Source: Argyresthia goedartella
Lineage: Eukaryota > Arthropoda > Insecta > Lepidoptera > Argyresthiidae
Length of the DNA stretch: 64,000 nucleotides
Assembly: GCA_949825045.1 (NCBI GenBank)
Contig: OX463829.1
Location: 24,646,715-24,710,714, forward strand
Direction: 5' to 3'
The notes below the pieces were generated by a model. The model was not told the origin of the DNA, searched no databases, and saw only the letters and a program-made list of their open reading frames with translations. Made by a program: the position numbers and the translations under genes. Positions 40,798-52,767 of the stretch are shown here, piece after piece; within the stretch, counting starts at the first letter, position 1, and the number at the start of each line of letters is the position of its first letter.

Positions 40798-42075
40798 TAC
40801 CCGTCTTGTTTGGGTAGGATTTTACCTGATAAAATCCGCTAAGATACTAACTAAACTAAACTAACTTACCAAATTAACTACTTAAGATAAAATTCTCTAA
40901 AGCTCGCCATCTACAATGTCAGAGAAATATATAACTAACAGTCTAGCTCAACTACATACCAACATCACACATTCGTACCAACAATCAGACATCAGAATTC
41001 ATACTAAGTTCATACAAGAGTTCACACTAACATCGTGTAAACACAGCCTTACACACAGGGTGCCAATATTATAGCCAAATGCACACCCAGACTAACTGTC
41101 AGAAGTTGAAAAATAAGCAAGATCCCTTGAACTAAAATAAGAACCTTAGTACATAAACGCCCCGATAGCTTAGCTACTATCGTAACGCAGAATAACACCA
41201 TGAGGGGCAGCTCCCTCAAGTGTTCAAGATTTCCTGCACCGTTAGTGGGTACAGAAAATAATAATAGAGTAGAATATCTATTCTACAACAAAGAGTAAAA
41301 AAGTAGAGAATTATAGTTCAAGAGGCCATAAGCTAAAGTAACAGACATTGCAGAGTAACGTTACACAATAAAGAACTTTTACATAGCTGTAGATATAGAT
41401 GGTTTTTAGAATACAAGGGTCAAAATACTTATTACATACATAAAGGAATCGTTAACTACTATTGAATAAGACAGAACGCTGTCGCAGCCTATCTTCAGAC
41501 AGAAGGTGCTCTCAGACAGACACAGATCGCTCGGCACAAGTACAAGCGCTAAAGTTATTTATAGGAAACGTCATGTTTACTACCTATCTAGTAAACTGTA
41601 CAAATTTACATGAAAGTAAGCAGAGTACACGACTAACGCCCGGTTTCTGGTACAAAATCAAGCCATTGATCTACCGTTTTGACAGCTGAAATTGATAAAG
41701 GACTGTCAACAACAGATTAAATGTACGAGAAATCGGCCGTTAAACACTAACCTTATTTATTATTTAATAGTCCGAAAAGTTTCCCTACTAAAATCTTCAC
41801 AATTTATTAATTTATTTTTCGTACTGAGAATTTGGAGGAAAATATTTATCAACAATTATAATATGACAACAGCCGTCAGACTGCGACCATAAATAATGTA
41901 GAAATGAGGTAGGTACCCAGATAAACGATCAAATATACTCCTGTCAGACAAAAATAAACACAACAAAATATACAAGCTACGAAAGAAATCTAGCGTTCTA
42001 CGGCGCTCTTATGGCCTAACTACTCTGACCAGACATAAAACTCTATCACCAATATTCCCTTAATCCGGGCGCCAT
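40798..42075. other. Interior of the LTR element, non-coding
   Basis: Mixed AT-rich sequence with short frames only. It ends at 42058-42075 with the primer-binding-site candidate on the minus strand. No purine-rich tract is clear at the opposite end. Confidence 0.7.
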
Positions 42076-42983
42076 TGAAACAGTGGACTCTAACCTGACC
42101 AAAAGAGATTGTTGGCAGGCTCAAGATACATTTATTAATCACAGGGTCGTGAGTCGAATATTGGTGATATAGTTGAAACGCTAGATAGGGACTCGCCGGG
42201 AATTTGTAGATTTCAGCTCCTTGGTAAACTCAATCCGACTGGTCCACTTCTCCAGACGTCAACAAGTGATTATGCGGTTAGCGCCAGGAGGATATTATTC
42301 CTCGGCGTGGAACCGATTCAGAGCTCCGTTAGCGCCAGGAGGATATTACTCCTCAGCGTGGAACCGATTCAGAGCTCCGTTAGCGCCAGGAGGATATTAC
42401 TCCTCAGCGTGGAACCGATTCAGAGCTCCGTTAGCGCCAGGAGGATATTACTCCTCAGCGTGGAACCCTGGAAAGAGACCAGTGTGAATGATAGGAATAC
42501 AAAAGCGCTACAGCGCCCAGCTATCAGGCGACGGCTCCCCACACGGAGACTTCCGACGAGGGCCCTAGGGTAATTAGGATCTAAGAGTGCCGCAGTCCAA
42601 TAGACACTGTATAGAAAAGGTAAATACATAGAGAGTATAAAATACACGAAAATAAGAAAGACTAACTACGAACCAATGCTTACCCATGGATTGGGGATAG
42701 TAGGGAAGTTTCACATCAACTACTGCACTTTACAGCAACTATACATTCAGCTCCATTACAGTACTAAAGGGACTAGCCCATCGCCGCAACTAAAGGCGTG
42801 ACTTAAAAATTATTGATGCAGAAGATACAACCTCACGTTTCAGAGCTCAAACAATGTCTGCCTCAAAAAAACAATCAGCTGCCAGACGAGATTCCAGACC
42901 CGAATTTTTGAATTTTTATAGTTTTAGTTTTTAAATGGCTAATCCGCCAGTAGCCAATATGATCAAGGAGGTAGTACGTTACA
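42076..42983 (-). repeat. LTR (right copy)
   Basis: Same length, 908 bp, as the left copy, with the 51-bp units starting at 42277, 42328, 42379 and 42430. Near-identity to the left copy means little time since insertion. Confidence 0.92.
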
Positions 42984-43803
42984 ATTGAAAGACAAAAAGA
43001 AGATTTTGATGATGTCAATAGAGTATTATCTTTAACCTTGAATTGGTTCACAGTTAACAATTTATTGTTAAATGCTGGTAAAACCAAATGTTTCAAATTC
43101 TCACTTCCAAATGTCAGGCAAGTTGGGACCAGTTTAGTGTTGGACAGCAATACGTTAGAATTAGTAAATGACACGAAGTTTCTTGGAATAACCATTGATA
43201 ACAAATTGCAGTGGGGACCCCACATAGAAAAATTGGCTGGTAAATTAAGTTCTGCGGCTTACGCTGTTAGGAACATCAGACAAAACACGGATGTGGCTAC
43301 ATCTAGGCTTGTATATTTTAGTTACTTTCATAGTGTCATGTCCTATGGTATCTTGTTGCCCACAACAAGGTTCCCCCAGGAAAGCAGCGGATATTCAAAC
43401 AATTTTTATTTTGTAGAAAAGAGCTATTCGAGCAATTTATAATTTTAAACGCACAGACTTCTTAAGACAGCTTTTTAAAGAAATTGACATACTAACTGTA
43501 GCTAGTCAAATTATTTTCGAAAATATAATGTATGTACGCAAGAACCTTACAAAATTTCCCAAACTTAGCGATAGCTGTAATGTTAACCTAAGAAATAATC
43601 ACAGACTACTTGCGCCCCGGTTTAGACTCGCGAAGGTTAGCAATTCTTTCAAGGGTCAATGCATTCTCTACTACAACAAGATACCTCTGGAGATCTTGAA
43701 ATTGCCATTTGAGCAATTTAAAATCCATGTTAAAGCGACTTTGTCGAAAAAGGGATATTACAATGTTCAAGATTACTTAAATGATGGGTCTGTATGGGGT
43801 TAA
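42984..43803 (+). pseudogene. Non-LTR element B, RT C-terminal half
   Basis: Resumes the CR1/Jockey-type protein after the LTR element: 'LTLNWFTVNNLLLNAGKTKC', 'FLGITIDNKLQWGPHIEKL', 'SRLVYFSYFHSVMSYGI'. A frameshift near 43360 is followed by 'TVASQIIFENIMYVRKNL' and 'NVNLRNNHRLLAPRFRLAK' in the next frame, ending 'NDGSVWG' and TAA at 43801-43803. The thumb and connection regions are therefore complete. A related fragment lies at 47728-47980. Confidence 0.88.
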
Positions 43804-43892
43804 TCTTGCCCAACTTAGACCTTGCTGTTAATAATTTTGTAATTATTTATTCCTGCTTATTAATTATGATAATGACTAAATATTATATTTTG

Positions 43893-44167
43893 TATTAATA
43901 ATAATAATAATAATAATAATACCTTGGACACCTTTTACACACATTGATCTAGCCCCAAACTAGGATTCCCTGTATCTTGGGTACTAGACAACGATATATA
44001 TATATAGTTATATAGAGAAATATTATACTTAGATAGATAAACAACCATGACTAGGGTACAAACATCCGTTCTCATCAAACAAACATTTGCCCCCACCGGG
44101 ACTCGAACCCGGGACCCTTGGTTTCGTAGGCAGCGTCACTGCCGACTCGGCCATTCGGGTCGTCAAG
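43893..44167 (-). repeat. SINE family 1, copy c
   Basis: (ATA)n tail at 43893-43921, conserved domain, and tRNA-like head with complement of GGTTCGAGTCCC ending near 44167. It lies tail-first against the 3' end of non-LTR element B. Confidence 0.82.
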
Positions 44168-44184
44168 CATAAGCAATTTTTAAA

Positions 44185-44330
44185 AAGAGATCTAAAAATC
44201 AATCTGTGGGAGTTTCTACGCCCTTCTTCTCCCACAGTGGTCCAATGTAAAGTGGTGGCAAAAAATGACGATTGCTAAGTATATGTTAATATCTACAGTA
44301 ATAAAGACATTTGGAATTTGGAATTTATAG
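44185..44330 (+). repeat. Non-LTR 3'-end family E, copy 3
   Basis: The best copy: 'agatctaaaaatcaatctgt', 'ctcccacagtggtccaatgt', 'aatatctacagtaataaag' and a tail of two or three 'ttggaat' units. A short frame 'KRDLKINLWEFLRPSS' may be the end of the protein. Confidence 0.62.
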
Positions 44331-44459
44331 GTTTTGATTCCCTTGCGAGTTCCACGCGAGTCCATACAAATTCAGCAAAATCATGAAATAATATCGCGGT
44401 ATCTTTTGATTGCGTCGACCTAAAAGTTTAAATTTTTTACAGCTCCAAGGGACTATAGA

Positions 44460-44600
44460 CTTGAGTAATCGATATTAATTTCAACATGATACCTCCACGC
44501 GTTCCTGAGAAAAAGGGTCGTGACAGACGGACAGACAGACGGAAAACAAAGTGATCCTATAAGGGTGTCTTTTTTCCTTTTAAGGTACGGAACCCTAAAA
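44460..44600 (+). repeat. R4-related repeat, short type
   Basis: 'gatacctccacgcgttcctg', '(gacag)n acgg' and 'aaggtacggaaccctaaaaa'. It shares its 3' end with R4 and its body with 39530-39610. Confidence 0.65.
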
Positions 44601-45602
44601 ATGAAAGGAAGCAACAGAAGGAAGAGGCAGAACATATGCTAAACTCGCCTTTGCGCACAAGTTATTTATTTTATCAACATTTGCTCATGTTTAATTTTGC
44701 AATAAATTGTATCAGAAGGATTTGGGTGTTGAAACTCGAGCGTGCATCTACGTTATACTTTCTAAACTTTATTTCCCGGGCTGTAAACTGGAGCAAATTT
44801 GATGTCATCGAGATTGAATTCTGTATGAATATCCGTCCAAAATTCAATCAATGAATATATTCCCAGGGGCTTACGCACTTTACTAAATTAATCAAAATGT
44901 TACGTGAGCTCCAACAAAGTACACCTAACTTTTATACAGCCAGGTTAACTTAACTTTATTTCGGTTAGTGTTAATTGTAACATATCTGTGGTAACATACC
45001 ACCGGGCACTTAAAAACTTTGGCAAAAATACTTTTGTAAGGACAATTACAATATTTGGCGTGCTCACTAAGGTCGTGTCCATATGATGTAATTTGATAGC
45101 CGTACTACAAGGTAATCAAGTAATCAATTTATAAATATATTTTTTTAAATAACTTTGGGACATTTTTATATAATACAAAAAAAAGCACAATACAGGGTTT
45201 TGTAACGATTGAACTTCATTGTCAAAACATACGTCATTTTACATCACGTTACTTTTTACATATGAAATCCAATATAACAAAATCTAATACCAGAAATCAA
45301 TCTGGCGGATAGTTATCAGTAAATTCGATGTTGTACTGCCAAAGGACGCTCGGTAATGAGTAGTCATTTATGAATATTTAATAATATCTGTAATATCCTT
45401 TATTAGCTTTCCTGTGGCTGTGGCAAGCGGCGCGGCGGCGGTATTCAATTAAATTATCGGTAAATGTTTCAGTATTGGCAAAATGTTATAATAAATTGAA
45501 ATTATGTTACGGTAGAACGACGACCTAGCATTTCAACAGTTCAAGGGACTCTTTAAAATAAATGCGATTAGAGATCAAGTATTAAAAAAATATATATAAC
45601 AT
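44601..45602. other. No recognised feature
   Basis: AT-rich, frames under 75 codons, no shared repeat. Confidence 0.35.
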
Positions 45603-45862
45603 AGCGTCATGCCTTTTCCCATACAGGGTGGCAGAGGCCCCATCGTGACCACTTTGAGCCAGTTAGTTACTCAATACTCCATTTTGCGTGACAGAGGGCT
45701 AGCCCATCGCCGCAGCTATGGATTAATGAAGGTTTCCTCACGATGTTTTCCATCAGGTGATGGATATCCGCCATATATGTACTTAAGATACATTAATTAT
45801 CTCATTGGTACATGGTCAGGAATTGAACCTGGATCTCCTGTGTAAGAAGCAAGCGTGAGTTC
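45603..45862 (-). repeat. SINE family 3, clear copy
   Basis: Plus-strand order: 'ccttttcccatacagggtgg', 'gctagcccatcgccgcagct', 'tcattggtacatggtcagg', then the complement of a tRNA-like head with 'attgaacctggatctcctg' (B-box GGTTCAATTCC on the minus strand) and 'aagaagcaagcgtga'. Confidence 0.7.
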
Positions 45863-46345
45863 CAGTTTCAGTTTAGTTTATTTCTGTACAATATACATTA
45901 TGTTGAAAATAATAAAATCTTACCCTAATAATAATAATGTACTAACTATAATATGCTATTCTAAATGTGAAACAATGAAATGAAACACATTAGACCACGG
46001 AGCTCTTCATTTAAAGTTTTTATTTACTTGTCCATATATTCAAAACTTGCAAGTTAAAGTTGACCTACTTCCCGGTTTCCAATTAAGCTGAAATTTTTCA
46101 TGCATATGTAATGTAAATCCGATGACAATGCAATATTTTCATGAAATTTAGCTGATCTGATGATGACGGAAGGTGGCCATGGCAGCTCTGTAATAAAACG
46201 ACGCAACCCCATTGAGTTTGGGCTCGTTTGATTTGTCTTGAGAAGTACTTTGTTTCTAGGTAGGTTCTAGGATATCCAGGGTCTGACAATGGAGCCGGAA
46301 GGTGCCTACGAGAACTCTTTAATGATGACGACCTCTTTGGTGTTT
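45863..46345. other. Unassigned; possible repeat
   Basis: 46030-46330 has the character of a dispersed repeat ('cttcccggtttccaattaag') but has no second copy in this window. Confidence 0.35.
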
Positions 46346-46605
46346 TATAATAATAATAATATAATAATACCTTGGACACTATTTACACACATTGATCTAG
46401 CCACAATCTAGGATTCCCTGTATCTTGTGTACTAGATAACGATACACATACTTATATAGATAAATATTATACTTAGATAGATAAACAACCATGCCTAGGG
46501 TACAAACATCCGTTCTCATCAAATAAATATTGGCCCCACCGGGACTCGAACCCGGGATCCTTGGCTTCTTAGGCAGGGTCACTGCCGACTCGGCCATTCG
46601 GGCCT
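46346..46605 (-). repeat. SINE family 1, copy d
   Basis: (AAT)n tail at 46346-46365 and tRNA-like head at 46530-46605. It is joined head-to-head with a family 2 copy starting at 46600. Confidence 0.8.
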
Positions 46606-46805
46606 TGGGGGTGTTGTTGTCGAAGCTGAGCTTCTTTAGCGAGAGGGCCCGGGTTCGAATCCCAGTTGGGGACGAAGATATAAAAACCCCAGGGTCTTGG
46701 ATGTTTACACGTTTGTGACGTCGCTGTTTCTGGTCACACAACACAGGGTATCCTAGTGTGGGACGAGAAGCAATGTATGTGCCTGTATGTGAATGTTATG
46801 TTGTT
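46606..46805 (+). repeat. SINE family 2 copy
   Basis: Head with B-box GGTTCGAATCCC (about 46652), body 'agggtcttggatgtttacac', 3' domain 'ggtatcctagtgtgggac' and 'aatgtatgtgcctg'. Confidence 0.75.
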
Positions 46806-47103
46806 ATGTAATTCAACGCAGCCCTATCAAGTATGCAACAGCAACGTCGACTCTCGTATCGTATGAATAGAGTGACCACCTGAAGAAGACCTGCTTCTTC
46901 AAACAGCTCGGCATATATTTTCTCTGACAGGAATAGGCTTGGGTTCGATGATGTTGGATGAGTGTTTGAATCTGCCTGATTAACATCTGTATACCCGGTA
47001 CTTAATACACACAGCTAGTGTAAGCCCAAATGCAGAATACTTCTTCTTTAGGGGTAAAATGTGCTCAGAGGGCATGTAACATTTTTGGCTTACTAAGTGT
47101 CAA
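46806..47103. other. No recognised feature
   Basis: No supported feature. Confidence 0.3.
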
Positions 47104-47377
47104 AAAATCATGATTTCTGCAGCCAGTGATGAAATGGGTGTCGATCGATAAAGTATTATTTTACAAATAAATGTGTGTCATTATAAATTTCTAAAACGAT
47201 ATACTTTTCACGAAATCTGACTTAATAGGGCGACAAAAACAACTTTTTTGCACTTTGAACTCCGATTTCACGCAAAGGATATCGTTTTAGGAATTCATAA
47301 TTACACACATGAGTTTTAATAATTTACTCTATCGATGGGCATCTGTTTCATCTCTGGCCGCAGATTTCAAGATTTAA
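47104..47377. mobile_element. MITE with about 120-bp inverted arms
   Basis: Arms 47104-47223 and 47254-47377 pair imperfectly along their whole length ('tttctgc.gccag.gatgaaa', 'cgatcgata/tatcgatgg', 'ctaaaacgatat'). The centre is about 30 bp. No coding capacity; no clear target duplication. Confidence 0.78.
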
Positions 47378-47727
47378 AAGAAAAGCGTTATGCCAGTCTC
47401 CATACAAAAATCTTGGAACGCTTTTTTACGGACTCTAAAATTAATATAACCCATCAAAATCTGAATAAAAGCAATTTTCCAGTCTAATATATAGACACTG
47501 TATTATTGCTTATAACTTAACATAACTTCTGAATTCATTAGCAAAACAATAATTTCTAACTTACTAAAAAGCTAATGAGTTCGACCAACTTAACCACGTA
47601 TGCAAAACAGTTCGTCTTCCACTTAGCATTGTCTCCTTTGCTCTCAATAACTGCTTTTATCAGCAGTGGCATTGACTCCACCAGCTCTGCACACTCTCTT
47701 CAGGGGTGACATATTAACGATCTGCTT
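47378..47727. other. No recognised feature
   Basis: No supported feature. Confidence 0.3.
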
Positions 47728-47980
47728 TTTATGGTGGAGAAATTGACTGAAATAGTGTGGTTTGCCAACGTTACTTCACTGGGCTTCAAAATTGAAACAA
47801 GATTTGAATGATCTTATTACGTACTGTCTTCAACTGTGAATTGGTTCACAGTTAATTACTTATTATTGCACGCTGGTAGAACCAAGTGTATCAAATTCTC
47901 ACTTCCAAATGTCATGCAAGTTGAGACCAGTTTAGGGTTAGACAGCAAAGCGTTAGAATTAGTAAATGATACGAAGTCAG
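47728..47980 (+). pseudogene. Non-LTR element B family, second RT fragment
   Basis: Matches the RT of element B from 'VEKLT' through 'NWFTVN' to 'ALELVNDTK'. Compared with 39815-43190 it is uninterrupted across the site where the LTR element sits, so it shows the empty-site structure, but it has lost about 30 bp around 'aaacaagatttgaatgatct'. Confidence 0.78.
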
Positions 47981-48839
47981 AATTTCAAAAGTAGTGGTGC
48001 ATGTTACTCGGGTTTTAGTGTTACCGTCATTATTTCACTAAACGACTTTACGAGAGATATGTAAACTTCGCGAATTAGGGAAAATCTTATAACCATTAAA
48101 AAACAAGCATCCACTTTTTTTAGAATGTTGATCACATTCATTAGCCCCTTTTAATCTTTAAGGCAATTAAAAAACGTAATAAATTGCCTTACTGGAGTTA
48201 ACGGCAACGGTTATATCCTAACTTTTAATGACGTCCTCGAAATAAGTGCTCTCATAAAAGAAGAGTTATCGAAGTCTCTGCGATTTATCGTAATTATTTT
48301 GCAATCTTTGCGGCCCGGCAAAATTGGTTTTATTCACAACGTGCCTTCCGTACGAATCCTTGCAATTGATTAGTTTATTTATGTCTGTTGATTTTGGGAA
48401 AGCGTTCAGATATTTACAAAATATCCGATCTTTATTTTTCGCAGTGATTACTTTCCTTTGATTAGAATGATTGTCTATAAATAACCATTCCTTATGTAGG
48501 TTTACTTCAGTTCACGTACGATATTATATTCGGATATCAAATAGTTTCCCAACATCAATCGAGCCTTGATTGCTGTTGGGTAAAATAGGTATTTAAGGAT
48601 ATAGCTGGTGTGTCGATTCACAAATCCAACCTTATTTTTTATGCACGTTCTTGAATGAACGAACGGGCTATCTAAACATACAATCATATTGGTGGAGGAA
48701 ATAAATATTTATTTCCAGCGGAAACCAATCACAATGTTCCACTTTTGGACTTTATTATTTATGAGGAGTTAAGGACGAAAAATTATCACTGATACGATTC
48801 ACAATACCTTTTTGTGATGTCAATATTCTTTATTGTACG
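47981..48839. other. No recognised feature
   Basis: AT-rich; no shared repeat. Confidence 0.35.
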
Positions 48840-48869
48840 GTAAATAATAAGTAAAAATTATGCGCCCAG

Positions 48870-49105
48870 GCGAGCCTATCTCTAAAAAGAGATTTCTTCC
48901 AGCAAACCTCAGCAGGATAGGATAGTCTATTTCTAGTAAGGGCAATCTGGTGCACAATAAATTCATGGCACGGTAAATAATGAGTAAAAATACATCAACA
49001 CTTATGCGCAAATGCGAGCTTATCTCTAAAAAGAGATTTCTTCCAACAAACCTAAGCAGGATAGGACAGTCTATTGCTAGTAAGGGCAGTCTGGTGCACA
49101 ATAAA
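48870..49105 (-). repeat. Tandem duplication of a non-LTR 3' segment
   Basis: 'tatctctaaaaagagatttc' and following 100 bp occur at about 48880 and 49022, spaced about 143 bp. On the minus strand each carries 'GRNLFLEI', related to the 3' end of Jockey-type element C. Confidence 0.78.
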
Positions 49106-49188
49106 TTAAGAAACTTCCAACTAACATATAAAATATAATATGAGTAATACACTATTATACTTACATTAATCAACGTATAATATATATT

Positions 49189-49870
49189 CTAACAAAATAC
49201 TGAAATACTTAAACTTAATACGGAAGAGAAAGGAGATGCAGTTTCAATCTTTTCTTGAAAATGAAAATGGATGGAGAAGTGCGTTCCACAGTCGGATTGC
49301 AGGTTTGCTATCTGAACGACTGTTCGTAAGCAACAGTATTGTACTAAGGAGTTGAGAGAAGAGACACTGTGTGGGATCTTCGATTTCTGTCCCCGGAAAA
49401 AACCGGTGGAGTAGCGCGTATTCATCAAGATATTAAAAAGGTAGGAGAGAATTTGCATATAACGGCTAAGACAAATCGGAAGCCACCCTAGCTCCTTGCG
49501 ATACCGGGAGACATGGTCATATTTGCACAGCCGGAAGATAAACCAAATCCTGAGGTTCTGAAGTCTTTCGAGCTTATTCAGTTGTTCTTAGTTCGCACTG
49601 ATCCAGCAAACATCCACGTAGTCGGTTGATGGAAGTAGAAGGGACTGAGCAAGAAATGTGATTTTAGTTTGCCGCGGCAGGAAGTACTGCAATCTCCGGA
49701 AGGAGTGAAAAGACGCAAATACTCGCCTGCTTACCTCACAGACATGGAGCGACCAGGACAGCAGGTTATCAAAAACAACCCCAATCTTCTTGGCTTTTTC
49801 GTAATACGAGATTAAAGTACCTCCATAAATTATAGTAGCGACGGGTGTTTTCTATGCGATAGGTTAAGAG
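49189..49870 (-). pseudogene. Jockey-type RT fragment, minus strand
   Basis: Related to element C. On the minus strand: 'LISYYEKAKKIGVVFDNLLSW', 'SRRVFASFHSFRRLQYFLPRQTK' (here with the Gln that is a stop in element C), 'LERLQNLRIWFIFRLCKYDHV', 'LGWLPIC' and 'MQILSYLFNIL'. It has several stops and frameshifts and no catalytic core. Confidence 0.8.
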
Positions 49871-50219
49871 TGTGCCGTGTTCTCATAATCATAGCTTGAG
49901 ATTTGTACGAGTTGACCAGTTGACCATACGAAAGAGCCCATTGCCTGATATCGAAAATTGCCTGATATTGCCTGATGCCATGGTAACGCACGTCGTAGTC
50001 GGTTGATTCAGTTTGCCTTTGTACAGAGTCCTAAAATATGTAATTCCCTTTTCCTTAAAAAACCTCAACGTCTTTGGACCTGGCGCTCTTTCGATGGAAA
50101 AACATGACGTGCTTTCATCCGATCAATCTGTAGTAAAATATGTCAGCGTTCTCAACTAATTTAAATGCAGCTCTGACCATATATAGATCACTTCGCTCAA
50201 GGATAACCTCAATATCAAA
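49871..50219. other. No recognised feature
   Basis: Possibly the 5' part of the preceding fragment; no motif. Confidence 0.3.
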
Positions 50220-52135
50220 ATTCTCCGTAAAAACAATTCAATAAACAAATTAGAAAACTAATCCTTACACTTAATGCACATGCTTTTAAATTAGAACTCG
50301 CGAACCAGTTTTCGAACCTCAACTTAGACGCAGAAGATATAGAGTCACTATTTAAAAACTTAAAAAACGAAATGAAAGCTGCTAGGAATAAAATATTAAA
50401 AGATAAATCCAGAAAATACTGATTGAGTGCATCCACCAAGCTTTTGATAGATGAGAGTGAAAATTAGCTAGAAAAAGGCTCCAGAGAATATTATAAGTTT
50501 GATAGACAAGTAAAAAATCAGGAAAGACAAAAGAAACTTCAACATAAATTTGGTGCAAGTAGCGATACAGAACAACACCTCACGCCGAGTTGCCAAATAA
50601 GGAATCTCGAAAGGTAAAACCTGGATCACACAGAATGGTAAACAACACGTGGTAACAAACAACGTCTGGCTGACAGACGAGAATGGTACACAACAAGGAA
50701 ATAGAGACAACGTTATCAAATTTCTACAAAAACCTATAATCACTAATCACACATCACTAAAATTTGCAACACAATACTTTTGAATGGAAAACTGCCTCAA
50801 AAATTCTGCCATTCCAATATTACCCATCTGCATAAAAAGGGCGACAAAAGTAATATAGGAAACAACAGACTTATCAGCCTCATCAATCACATCTACAAGG
50901 TTTTTATTCAAGTAATAGAGAACCGAATTTCTGGGCAACTCGACTCCCATCAATTTCAAGAACAAGCTGGATTCCGTTCCGGCTTTTCCACTACAGATCA
51001 CCTCCACACTCTAAATCAAATCTTTAAAAAAGTAACGCATTTAATAAAACCTTTAACCTGGCGTCCGTCTACTGTTTGACAGCATAATTCATTCTTCAAT
51101 CTTTTCCGCACTTCTTAACCAAACGCCACTTACATTAGCATTCTGGAAAGCATATACCTAAAGAATACAGTCAATACTAAACTATATTCAGCAGGATCTT
51201 CATTCCCAATAGAAGGAGGCGTCAAACAAGGATACCCGCTATCTCCGAAACTCTTCACCTGAACCCTAGAAGAGGTGTTCAAGAAGCTGGCGGTGCCATG
51301 GGTGGACAGAGGCATTGACGTAGGTGGCAGAAGGCTAACAAACCTTAGCTTCGCCGATGACATTGTCCTTTTTGCCCCAACAGCACCCGAGCTCCAGCGC
51401 ATGCTACTGGAACTCAGCGATGTGAGTCTTGAGGTTCGCCTGATGATGAATTGGTCAAAGACAAGGCCATGACCAACAGTGTTAAACGTTAGGTCAAGGT
51501 AGATGGGCAGGAGATACAGTTTGTCGATGAGTATATTTACCTGGGTCAGATAGCTTCCTTCGACAATAGGCAGGACAAAGAACTCGTAAGGATTTTTAAA
51601 GCCTAGAAGAGCTACTGGTCTATGAAGGAACTAATGAAGGGCAACCTACCGCTAACACTCAAGCGCAAGCTCATCGACATGTGTATCCTGCCCATCCTCA
51701 CCAATGGCACTCAGACCTGGTCATTAACTGAGCTTCAGAAGTTCAAACTCAAGGTTTGCCAGCGAGCGATGGAGCGCAGCATACTTACTGTTCGCAGGAT
51801 AGACCGCGTAAGGAACGCCGCACTTTGCTCCTTAACTAGCATCACTGATGTGGGTGCACAGATCGCTAAGGTAAAGTGGAACTGGGCCGGATACGTGAGT
51901 CGTATGCACTCAGACAGGTGGGCGAAGATCGCCACTAACTGGGTGCCACAATAAGGCTTCCGGCGTAGAGGCAGGCCAAGGCGGAGGTGGCAGGATGACC
52001 TCGACAAGTTCTTGCCGGGGTGGCCGGAGCTGGCATAAACCCGGGACGCGTGGACTTAAAGGGGAGAGGCCTTTGTCCAGCAGTGGGACACGCATCGAGA
52101 TGCGTGCGCAGCGATAGCCGAGGCTAAGTAAAAAA
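50220..52135 (+). pseudogene. RTE-type non-LTR retrotransposon, decayed
   Basis: Plus-strand remains in order: a linker with 'SREYYKFDRQVKNQERQ' (50480); RT start 'CHSNITHLHKKGDKSNIGNN' and 'QAGFRSGFSTTDHLHT' (50810-51010); a gap, then 'PLSPKLFT' and 'LTNLSFADDIVLFA', with the catalytic FADD at about 51350; 'LKVCQRAMERSIL' and 'VKWNWAGYVSRM' (51740-51910); then GRPRRRWQDDL and the C-terminus. It finishes at 'gccgaggctaagtaa', a usual RTE end. The part of RT with the first catalytic Asp is lost around 51060-51150. Stops and frameshifts throughout. Confidence 0.82.
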
Positions 52136-52242
52136 AAATGTCCTGGAAACGCTGGCCGCGCCGCACTTGCACTCTACGCCTCCTTTGGAAGGGCGCGCCC
52201 CACCGATTAGGGACCCAGGAACTTGGCTTGAATGTCCGTGAT

Positions 52243-52457
52243 AAGGTAGGTCCAGACATGTCCTTTTGTCCGTAACGTACATCCGAATCGTATCGCGATC
52301 TAAGAACGCTAGTTGGACGCCCAGGATCGGCTGCGATCGAGACGCGCCGTACCAACGTTCCGTACCGAACGGGTGTCCTAACTAGCGTTCTTGGATCGCG
52401 ACGCTGATGCGATACGGAGGTACGTTAGGGACAAAAGAACATGTCTGGACCCACCTA
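52243..52457. mobile_element. MITE with about 78-bp inverted arms
   Basis: Left arm 52243-52320 ('ggtaggtccagacatgtcc', 'taagaacgctagttggac') and right arm 52380-52457 are imperfect inverted repeats around about 60 bp. GC-richer than its surroundings. No coding capacity. Confidence 0.78.
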
Positions 52458-52767
52458 TAGGCAACTTCAGTCTTTAAACACTCGTGTGTAAAACTGTGAT
52501 TTAAGTCACACTCGTGATTTAAGGCCCCTTAATATACGATAGTTGCATAAACTACTATTACGATGGTAAGGAACTGTTTCTGTGCGAGTCTGATTCGCGC
52601 TTGGCTGGATTTTGATTTCACCTTGCAGCGATTGACCGGTTCGGCATGCCTGCAGTAAATTAACTTTATCTAAGGGCATAAAATCTCAAGAAAACCAAGT
52701 CAACAATCAGAAATTGATTAAACTAGTGGCTCTGTGTGCTGTAGTAACACTTTCTTTTAATAACAGA
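52458..52767. other. No recognised feature
   Basis: Includes 'tagttgcataaactactatta' near 52538, a possible end of the composite inverted-repeat family. Confidence 0.35.

Larger units (their letters stand above)
39890..42983 (-). mobile_element. Non-coding LTR retrotransposon with 908-bp LTRs
   Basis: A 3,094-bp unit with direct repeats of 908 bp at both ends, TG...CA termini and 4-bp target duplications. The 1,278-bp interior has no frame above 75 codons and no gag or pol motif. Orientation is inferred from a primer-binding-site candidate: the complement of 42058-42075 reads TGGCGCCCGGATTAAGG, next to the right LTR, so transcription would run on the minus strand. It depends on proteins from another element, like TRIM or LARD elements. 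Four-base duplication fits a Gypsy-type integrase. Confidence 0.9.

Noticed and set aside
48820..49173. 117-codon minus frame with internal repeat
   Set aside because: Explained by a tandem duplication in a non-LTR 3' segment; not an independent gene.
51130..52355. Minus-strand frames of 90-99 codons over the RTE remains
   Set aside because: Antisense to plus-strand RTE motifs, or antisense to a MITE arm; no family resemblance.
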